Position numbers and translations under genes: made by a program
Assembly (NCBI RefSeq): GCF_009905375.1
Contig: NC_133652.1
Coordinates: 121,913,797-121,977,796 of the forward strand
Source of the DNA: Apium graveolens
Lineage: Eukaryota; Streptophyta; Magnoliopsida; Apiales; Apiaceae
Direction: 5' to 3'
DNA length: 64,000 bases
In this document: piece after piece, positions 56,987-64,000 of the stretch
Position numbering within the stretch: position 1 is the stretch's first letter
How the letters are laid out: every line of letters begins with the position of its first letter
Notes under the pieces: model-generated
The model's database searches: none
The model's input: the letters and a program-made list of their open reading frames with translations, nothing else
What the model was told of the DNA's origin: nothing

Positions 56987-56998
56987 TGGTATCAGAGC
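56987..56998 (+). other. Primer binding site of Copia B
   Basis: TGGTATCAGAGC, exact complement of the plant iMet tRNA end. Confidence 0.9.
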
Positions 56999-57040
56999 CT
57001 ATCTGTTAACACACATACAGTTAAAGATCCAAACACAATC

Positions 57041-58890
57041 ATGTCGGACACAGAAACTCCAACTAAGCCTACCGAAACTGAGGAACCACCAAAGACACAA
57101 ATTCAGAGTCGGTATGAGACCATCAGAGTTCCCATACTGAGACCATCTGAATATCCCATATAGAAGGTAAGGATGACCATGTTCCTGGAAGCAACAGATC
57201 CAGAATACCTTGATAAAATCAAGGAAGGGCCTCACAAACCAACCAAGCTCGCTGTTGCAGTTGCAGGTGAAGCAGCAAAGACCGTACCAAAGGAGAAGAG
57301 TGATTATACTGCTGAAGATATAGCATCAATTGCTAAGGATGCTAAGGTACGACACTTACTGCATAGTGCCATTGATAATATAATGTCAAACAGGGTAATC
57401 AACTGCAAGATTGCTAAGGAGATATGGGATGCTCTGGAAATAAGGTGTCAGGGAACTGACACAATTAAGAAGAATAGGAAGACAATACTCACTCAAGAGT
57501 ATGAACATTTTGACTCAAAAACTAATGAGTCATTGAATGATTTATATGATAGATTTGTCAAACTTTTGAATGATTTGTCATTGGTTGATAAAGAGTATGA
57601 TCTTGAAGATTCAAACCTTAAATTCCTGTTAGCTCTTCCTGAATGCTGGGATTTGAAGGCAACGACAATAAGAGACAACTACAATCTTGATGAAACAACT
57701 CTTGAAGAAATCTATGGAATGCTCAAGACTCATGAGCTTGAGATGGAACAAAGAAGCAAGAGGAAAGGAGGAAAGTCAAGGACAGTTGCTCTTAAGGCTG
57801 AAGAAGAATCCCCCAAAGCAGCTTCCTCAAGGAAAGACAAGGGTAAAGCTCTTGTCATAAAGTCTGAAACTGAGTCATCAAGTTCTGAAAATGATGATGA
57901 CTCAGATTCTGAAAGCTTGCCTGAGACTGATGCTGATGAGGAGATGATGAAGCTGTGTGCTCTTATGGTGAAAGAAATCATAAAGATTGCATATAGGAAG
58001 TTGAGGAAGGGAAAGAAGTTTTCCAGGAAAGGCACAAGTTCTGACAAGAAGAATTTCAGAAGATCTGAAAGCAGAGGAGGAAAGTCTGACAGAGGAGATT
58101 ATACCAATGTTAAATGCTATAACTGTGGTGAGAAAGGCCACATATCTTCTGATCGCAAGAAGGCAAAGGGTGACAAAGGCAAGGCTCTTGTCACAAAGCA
58201 GAAAAGCTGGACAGACACCTCAGAATCTGAAAGTGAGGAGAACTATGCATTGATGGCAAATGCTGATAAAGAAAGTGCTGAGAGCAGTTCTGAAGCTGCT
58301 GAAACAAAGGTACCTCAGACTACTTATGCTTTTCATACTGATGATATTAATGAGTTAAGAAGATATCTTAAAACCATGTTTGTTAGTTATAGAGATCAAA
58401 CTTTAACATGTGAAAGATTAACTTCTGAAAATCTTGCTTTTAAGAAAAGAAATGATTTCTTAGAAAAAGAGTTAGTCATGTTCCATCAAACTCAGAAGGA
58501 TAGAGATGATGCTTTTTATGTTAGGGATGAAGTACTAAAAATGAATGAATCTCTAAAAACTGAGTTAGAAAAGGAAAGAGAGATTATCAGGACTTGGACT
58601 AACTCTGGCAAAATAACTCAAAATTTGCTAAGTAGTGGAAACTGGAAAGAAGGCTTAGGTTATGGAGAAGATAAGAATGATAAAGGAACTGAAGAAATTA
58701 AGCCTGTTGTTAAGCAAAAGCCAAAGTTAAAACCTGTTAAGTTTGTAACTTTAAAGTCTGAAAATGAGAAATCAGAAGTTAAAGAGGAATCAACTTCTGA
58801 CAAACTAAAACAGGAAAAGACAGCTGAAGTGAACATAGGCTTAATGATAAAGAAGCAGCTTAAGCATAAGCTGAAAGATGTCAAGAATGC
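57041..58890 (+). pseudogene. gag: gag of Copia B, early stop and interrupted by Copia C
   Basis: ATG 57041 (MSDTETPTKPTETEEPP). Codon 41 is TAG (57161-57163), where A has TGG for Trp in the same context (EYPIWKVRMTMF). The frame then stays open, with the UBN2-like core, acidic Ser-rich tract and zinc knuckle CYNCGEKGHISSDR, where A keeps Cys in place of the final Arg. It ends abruptly after LKHKLKDVKNA at 58890, where the LTR of C begins. Compared with A, the last 220 or so gag residues are displaced beyond C. Confidence 0.9.
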
Positions 58891-59507
58891 TGTAAGTCAT
58901 ATGTCATAGCCTATTTGTATATTCGAGGATTCAACTCAACTCAAATAAGAATGTAATAAGTAAATAGTGGACCGACCGTCAGAGAGATCTCGCAAAGTAA
59001 TATCTGTCAAAGGATTCAGAAACAAGGTTCATCTACAGACTTGAGGAGTTAATTCACTGGAAGAAGTTCAAGAAGTTGATCATGCCTCAGTGATATAAAT
59101 CAAGAGTGTGGATTTAATCAAGTGACAGAGATCTCGTCAGGGTATCATTAATTACAAGGATTTAATCTGAAGAAAATCAAAGCGTCAAAGTCAAGACATG
59201 AAGAAACGTCACGGAAGTTAGTCACTCATGAACCAGACAGTACATCGAGTGTCAACGTTGAAGTGGCGGAATTGATTCATAATTCTCAGTGATTTTCAGA
59301 AGATATTCAGAAGAATGGATGCTGCTCAGGGTTAGTATTAATTCTCTATTAATTAATTAAGTCATATAATTTAATTAAGAAAATAAATTATATCTGCAAA
59401 GATTAATTTATTGATTAATTAAATTAATTGATTAATTAATTCAGAATTAATTTTAGGAATTTTCAGAATTTTAATTAGATTAAAATCTGCATTAAATCAG
59501 CAAGACA

Positions 59508-59561
59508 ATTGAAAATGAACTAGCATGACAATCAGGATTGTCATGCTAGGCCATTTTCAAT
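59508..59561 (+). repeat. Inverted repeat with 26-base arms in the LTR of C
   Basis: Left arm 59508-59533 and right arm 59536-59561 are complementary except at two adjacent positions, with a two-base centre (AG). The arm core is CTAGCATGACAATC / GATTGTCATGCTAG. Confidence 0.95.
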
Positions 59562-59590
59562 AGTCTCACCGAAAGTTACACTAGGAGGAG

Positions 59591-59678
59591 GATTGTCTTG
59601 CTAGTTCATTCTGATTGTCATGCTAGTTCATTCTGATTGTCATGCTAGTTCATTCAGATTGTCTTGCTAGTTCAATCC
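59591..59678 (+). repeat. 22-bp tandem repeat, four copies, in the LTR of C
   Basis: Units begin GATTGTCATGCTAGTTC (A/T variation at the eighth base) at 59591, 59613, 59635 and 59657. They carry the same GATTGTCATGCTAG core as the right hairpin arm. A looser copy is near 59709. Confidence 0.95.
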
Positions 59679-60212
59679 ATTGTCCTACCGAAAGTCTTGT
59701 CAGCTATAGGATTGTCATGCCAATTCAATTCTATTCGGCTGTTGATTAAAAAGAAGCAGAGAAGCAGCAACAAAAAATCCAGAACACAGAAGTCAAGAAC
59801 AAAGCAGAAAAGAAAAACAAGAAGAAATATTTCATCTTTCCATCTGCATACTTAAAGATTAAATTTCTAGATTGTAAAGTTAAATCCAATCCACTAGAAA
59901 TCTTTATCTTGCTCTTGTGTAACAATCTAGTGGATTAAAATCCCTAGAACTTAATCTCAAATTGCGTTTAGCATTTGATTCTAATTATTGCAAAAATAGA
60001 AAAAGTTCATGTCGAATTTATTCTAAATTTGTGATAATTAATTTGAGATTAATTCCTTGTAATCGATACAGTTGTTGTAACACCTTTCAAGTTTAATAAT
60101 ATTCTTATTTAACTTGAATTTTGTTTCACATTTTTTATTCCGCATTTAATTCGATTATTCGGTACTGTTTGTATTCAACCCCCCTTCTACAAACATATTG
60201 GGACCTAACAAT

Positions 60213-60224
60213 TGGTATCAGAGC
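60213..60224 (+). other. Primer binding site of Copia C
   Basis: TGGTATCAGAGC two bases after the LTR, exact iMet complement. Confidence 0.9.
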
Positions 60225-60306
60225 CTTCTGATTAACGAACAAATCAAGATCCTAGACTTTTGTGATTTTTCAACTCCTTGAATTTTTATTTATTCAAAAA
60301 TTCATA

Positions 60307-62538
60307 ATGACTTCACATAAAGTTGGAACCGTTAAAATTCCACAATTTGATAAAGAGAATTATATCATGTGGAAGAAGAAGATGCTATTATTTTTACAAG
60401 TTGCAAATCCCAAATATTCAAACTTGTTAAAGAAGGGTATAAAAACTCCGATGGTTATTGAACCGGAGGTAATAATAGATGGTGTGGTGACTACTAAAGC
60501 TAGAACCTATCCAAAAGAGCCCGAAGATTTTACTCCTGCTGAGAAGGAAGAAGCCTCCTTGGATGCCAGCCTTCAATTAATATTAATTGATTCCCTTGAT
60601 CCCTTGATGAACAGACATGTGATGAACTGTAAAAATTCTAAACACATGTGGGAAACTATTGAGGTAATTAATGAAGGCACAGAGGAAGTTAGGGAGAACA
60701 AGTTGGAAATCCTAACCTCTGAATATGAACATTTCAAATCAAATCCAGGAGAAGGAATTACTGAAGTGTTTGAGAGGTACAATGCGTTGATCAACAACCT
60801 GAACATCAATGGAAAGTATTATTCAATCAGGGAGGTCAACAAAAAGTTCCTTTTAACACTGCCAGCTCATCTTGAACATAGAATCACTGCCATTAGAGAA
60901 GCTAGAGATCTGAGTGAGATTTCTTTGGACAGGCTCTATGGAGTGTTAAAAACCTATGAGTTGGAGCAGATTCAACAGAAGGAAGTCTACGGGAAGGATA
61001 GAATGGTCAGCACATCTACTGCACTTGTAGCTGAAGGTCAACAACAACAACAATCTCAACAGTTAGAAAGAATGGTACAGTTTTCCAAGGGTGAGGAAAA
61101 TGAGTTAGTAGCAGAATATGATCCTCCTACTACAAATCAATCAAGTGATGATTTTTATTCCTTGGAAGAGCTGGAGCAATTGGAAGATGAATCAATGGCC
61201 CAAATTGTCAAGAGATTCTCCCATGTCAGATTCAGGAGGAATCCCAAGCTTAAGTACAAGTCCAACTACAACAAATTCCAGAAAGGTGGATCTTCATCCT
61301 CTAACACCAGCAGTGGTGGGTACAAAACAGGGATGGTTGATCGAAGCACCATTAGATGCTATAACTGCAATGAGTTGGGACACTTTGCCACAGAATGTAG
61401 GAAGCCAAAGCAAGTAAGAAAGAACTCTGAAAGGGCTTATTTGGCAAAGGGAAGAAGCTGGGATGATACTGACAGTGAAGATGAAGATGAAGGAAATCTT
61501 GCTCTTATGGCTATTGATGGAAAAGCTTCATCGTCAAGAATAGAGGTAAAACTTTCTGATGCTGAAATGGTTTATCATCTAAGAGGTAACTTAGATTGTG
61601 CACGTCGTGATAATGAACTGTTAAGTTTAAAGATCACAGACCTTGAGAAAGAGGTCAATGAATTAAGACTTGTGCATATTAATCAAGACAAATTAAAAGA
61701 ACATGTATCTTTTCTAGAGAATAGAGTTGACTGTTATAGAAAACTCGAAACTATTCTCAAAGACAAGATCACCGGTCTTGAGACTAAGGTTAGAGCCTAC
61801 TTCAATTCTTGTTCGAAGGCTAAAGAGTTCTACAGTAAGCAAGCTATTAATCAAACATCTGGAATAGGATATGATTATAATGCTGCTATTGGAGAATTAG
61901 GCATAAACTCCCCTCCTCATGTCTGTGCTAAAGGGAGGGAAGTACCACATGTGCTTAAGGGTGTTGATGAACCCCTCTATAAAGCATCAATTGCTGAACC
62001 ATTTGATGCGACCTCTTCTGTTATTCAAGAAGAAATACGTGTTGAGGATCATGCTTATGAGAAGATTGTTTCCAAGTCAAGTGAGTCGAAAGTTCCAGTC
62101 AAAGTTGTGAAAGCAACTGAGACTAACTCAGACACACATGAGTTGGATAACAATAATGCCATGTCTACCATGCATAAATTACCTGCTGTTAATCACTCTC
62201 ATAAAGCATGTGGTGTTGCTAATTGTATGTCTTGTGCTTTTAATATGATGTATGCTTATTTTAATGGTAAGCATGTGTCTAATGATAAGACTACTCCTCG
62301 TCAGCATGTGAATAACAAAAAGCATGATAGGTCTAAGACTGCCAGTCCTTCTAAGGCTAGAAAGGAGACATTTGTGCCTAAGCTTAAACAGAAATTTGTT
62401 AAGGCTGTTTACAAGGTCAAATGTTCAGTCATTGAGAAAGTTGAGACAATTAAAATTAAAAATGTTGTTTTGCCTGACAAAGGACAGTTCTACAAGTATG
62501 CCGGGCCCAACCAAGTTTGGGTTCCGAAGAAGGTCTAA
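60307..62538 (+). CDS. gag: gag of Copia C, about 743 codons, open
   Basis: The start is chosen at ATG 60307 (MTSHKVGTVKIPQFDKENY), since the 15 codons before it are hydrophobic leader sequence unlike gag. UBN2-type gag about residues 15-235 (NYIMWKKKMLLFL, SEYEHFKSNPGEGITEVFERYNALI); Gln-rich linker; zinc knuckle CYNCNELGHFATEC near 370; acidic SDEDEDEG; coiled coil about 430-510; a Cys-rich CGVANCMSCAFNMMY segment near 640; basic C-terminus ending NQVWVPKKV. The stop at 62536-62538 is followed in the same frame by ICSAGH and another stop, so gag and pol are separated. The role is capsid/nucleocapsid. Confidence 0.85.
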   Translation: MTSHKVGTVKIPQFDKENYIMWKKKMLLFLQVANPKYSNLLKKGIKTPMVIEPEVIIDGVVTTKARTYPKEPEDFTPAEKEEASLDASLQLILIDSLDPLMNRHVMNCKNSKHMWETIEVINEGTEEVRENKLEILTSEYEHFKSNPGEGITEVFERYNALINNLNINGKYYSIREVNKKFLLTLPAHLEHRITAIREARDLSEISLDRLYGVLKTYELEQIQQKEVYGKDRMVSTSTALVAEGQQQQQSQQLERMVQFSKGEENELVAEYDPPTTNQSSDDFYSLEELEQLEDESMAQIVKRFSHVRFRRNPKLKYKSNYNKFQKGGSSSSNTSSGGYKTGMVDRSTIRCYNCNELGHFATECRKPKQVRKNSERAYLAKGRSWDDTDSEDEDEGNLALMAIDGKASSSRIEVKLSDAEMVYHLRGNLDCARRDNELLSLKITDLEKEVNELRLVHINQDKLKEHVSFLENRVDCYRKLETILKDKITGLETKVRAYFNSCSKAKEFYSKQAINQTSGIGYDYNAAIGELGINSPPHVCAKGREVPHVLKGVDEPLYKASIAEPFDATSSVIQEEIRVEDHAYEKIVSKSSESKVPVKVVKATETNSDTHELDNNNAMSTMHKLPAVNHSHKACGVANCMSCAFNMMYAYFNGKHVSNDKTTPRQHVNNKKHDRSKTASPSKARKETFVPKLKQKFVKAVYKVKCSVIEKVETIKIKNVVLPDKGQFYKYAGPNQVWVPKKV

Positions 62539-62578
62539 TCCATTTGTAGTGCAGGGCATTAAACAGGTGTAACCGGTA

Positions 62579-62790
62579 GTGTGGATTCTTGACAGTGGAT
62601 CATCAAGACATATGACCGGAGATAGAGCCCTGCTATCAAATGTGGATTGAGAAAGCTGGCCCCCTGATTACCTTTGGAGATAACAGCAAAGGTTTATCTG
62701 AGGGATATGGCTGTTTGCAAGCTGGGAATGTTATCATTGTAATTTTGTATATTGTGCTAGGTTATTATCAGGAAGCAGTATCTAACATAT
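62579..62790 (+). pseudogene. Protease remnant of Copia C
   Basis: VWILDSGSSRHMTGDRALLSNV is readable from 62579, one frame off from gag. After a stop/shift near 62646, EKAGPLITFGDNSKGLSEGYG and CLQAGNVII follow in another frame. The sequence then loses similarity to pol. Confidence 0.7.
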
Positions 62791-63640
62791 AGCACCAGTG
62801 ACGAGACTTGAGAATATTACGACATATCAGACACCTGCTGCACATTACACTTGGAATTGTACTCTAGTAAGATGTGTACAAGTGTACTCCTGGTTGGTAA
62901 GTCAAAAGAGGAAGTCAATGCACCACAGTTCATGGACTTTGCAGCTGCAGATCTATTGGACTATGCAATTTCTTCTTCACAATCTCACTTCAGGTTGGTA
63001 TGAACTAGTATACTGCTCAAGCAATTGTCAAGGACATGGTATGGCACTCTAACAGAAGTTATAATTTTATATGAATAAGTAGAGTCGTCATATTAATAAC
63101 TATCTTATCACTAAGCACAATCATATTGTTTTATATGTGCAGTGGTATATTGATAATGCAACATAACAATTAGTATCTAAAGTACTTGACAAGTATCGGT
63201 CAATGATATCTTGTTAACATTATGTTGCAGATATTTGTAAGCTTTTGACATGAATGAGAATTACTTAGACTTTACCCTAAGTGATCAATGTTTTATCAAA
63301 AACTCATTCATATTGAAAAACAAAATCAAACTTCTTTCTACATTAGTGATTTCTTATGTCATGTAAAATCTTTTGAAATCACTATTGTAAATCATTTTCT
63401 CTCTATTACCATATGTTCTATGATACAGGTTCAGTCTCCAATGACTTTCTTTCATTGACAGTCATGAGGTTGAAAACCCACAACGTCTATCCCAGAATGT
63501 AAAGACAAACACAAAAACAGAACCAACCAACACTCTTTTACCACTAAAAGTAGTATGAATGAGCGTGAGGGAGATAGTGCCTAGTGCACCACATAAGGAA
63601 GGTTCTGTAGTCAACCTAGTAGCTCTGTCTCCTACATAGA
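62791..63640 (+). other. Unassigned internal part of Copia C
   Basis: Where integrase and reverse transcriptase are expected I find neither the integrase zinc site, LRSDNGTEF-type motif nor a YVDD-type motif. Short frames exist (62798-63052) but without known motifs. Probably a deletion followed by downstream element sequence. Confidence 0.5.
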
Positions 63641-63650
63641 TGAGTAGTAT

Positions 63651-64000
63651 TTAAACCGAGACAACTGCTAGCCCCCATACATCTTCTCAAAAAGATGTAA
63701 TGGCTGAAAAGGCACAAAAACAGTTACTAGATTCATTCTCTCAACAGGGTGAGTCTATTGAATTTTGCCTGTCGGCCAAGGTATCCGATGTAGTGTCACC
63801 ACTTCAAACATAATCAATTCTTGATGCACAAGGAGAGGTTACACACACAAAGGATGAGTTGACGGAAACAAGAGTTTCGACCATTTTAAGGTCAGATTCA
63901 ATTGTTCAAGGTTCGTTAGTGGACCAATTGCCTTTACAGGTGTTAGGAGAGGATACTGATCCAAAAGCCATATGTCAGTGGTCAGTGTCTACCTCCCCAG
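63651..64000 (+). pseudogene. Ser/Thr/Gln-rich coding remnant in Copia C
   Basis: A frame reads SPHTSSQKDVMAEKAQKQLL and QQGESIEFCLSAKVSDVV, is interrupted by one TAA at about 63811, and continues (LDAQGEVTHTKDELTETRVS) to the window edge. Low-complexity composition with even codon structure suggests a former protein, probably a post-pol or extended-pol segment. The family is not recognised. Confidence 0.4.

Larger units (their letters stand above)
56382..58890 (+). mobile_element. Copia element B, same family as A, 5' part
   Basis: LTR, primer site and gag, cut inside gag by Copia C. Orientation is opposite to A. The continuation would be beyond C, outside the window. Confidence 0.9.
58891..60210 (+). 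repeat. 5' LTR of Copia C
   Basis: 1320 bp, TGTAAGTCATATGTC to GGGACCTAACA. Contains a 26-bp-arm hairpin (59508-59561), a 22-bp tandem array (59591-59678) and AT-rich TTAATTAATTA runs (59340-59450). Confidence 0.85.
58891..64000 (+). mobile_element. Copia element C, 5' part, runs off the window
   Basis: 1320-bp LTR, iMet primer site, long gag, protease remnant and a degraded region. Different family from A and B. The target copy is probably AATGC (58886-58890); its partner is outside. Confidence 0.85.

Noticed and set aside
1..64000. Host genes, tRNA or rRNA genes
   Set aside because: All substantial frames belong to retroelements or are shadows; no tRNA cloverleaf or rRNA segment was recognised beyond primer-site complements.

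Overview
This is a plant nuclear genome window made of transposable elements. I found no host gene, tRNA, rRNA or CRISPR array. The lineages are typical of angiosperms: SIRE/Maximus-like Copia elements with iMet primer sites, chromodomain Gypsy (Tekay/Del-like), Tat-type Gypsy with a second RNase H, and Athila-type Gypsy with a post-pol envelope-like gene. My unverified impression from LTR style is an asterid, perhaps Apiaceae. The DNA is AT-rich with GC-rich islands inside LTRs.

The window is a deeply nested stack. The outermost readable host is an Athila element (I): pol from 49756, envelope-like pseudogene, 3' LTR from 55016. Its reverse transcriptase gene is broken by an LTR fragment (H, 48342-49755). 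H is broken by a decayed chromodomain Gypsy (G, 36922-48341 plus a part left of the window). The 5' LTR of G is broken by a minus-strand SIRE-like Copia (A, 1-3877 and 32505-36921). The pol gene of A is broken by a 4.2-kb solo LTR (D, three pieces between 3878 and 32504, duplicated target ATCTT). D holds two young full-length elements: E (chromodomain Gypsy, 5006-18556, target AGTAT) and F (Tat-like Gypsy, 19406-30255, target CTATG). On the right, the 3' LTR of Athila is broken by B (same Copia family as A, plus strand, from 56382). B is broken by another Copia, C (from 58891), which runs off the end.

E and F carry the best-preserved genes. F has two apparently identical 548-bp LTRs, an intact 1901-residue gag-pol and, on the opposite strand between pol and the 3' LTR, a gene with its own TATA box and three GT-AG introns. 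Splicing these gives a continuous 592-residue frame. E has 3.8-kb LTRs, an extra proline-rich ORF ahead of gag (one frameshift) and a gag-pol broken by one amber codon.

Extra ORFs outside gag-pol appear in four lineages here: antisense in F, ahead of gag in E, and after pol in A and I. The post-pol ORFs of A have TATA-like boxes of their own. With the antisense gene of F, these are the most unusual content of the window. The other notable signals are patterned non-coding DNA: serial tandem repeats and palindromes in F, GC-rich CpG-containing units in Athila, and a hairpin plus tandem array in the LTR of C.
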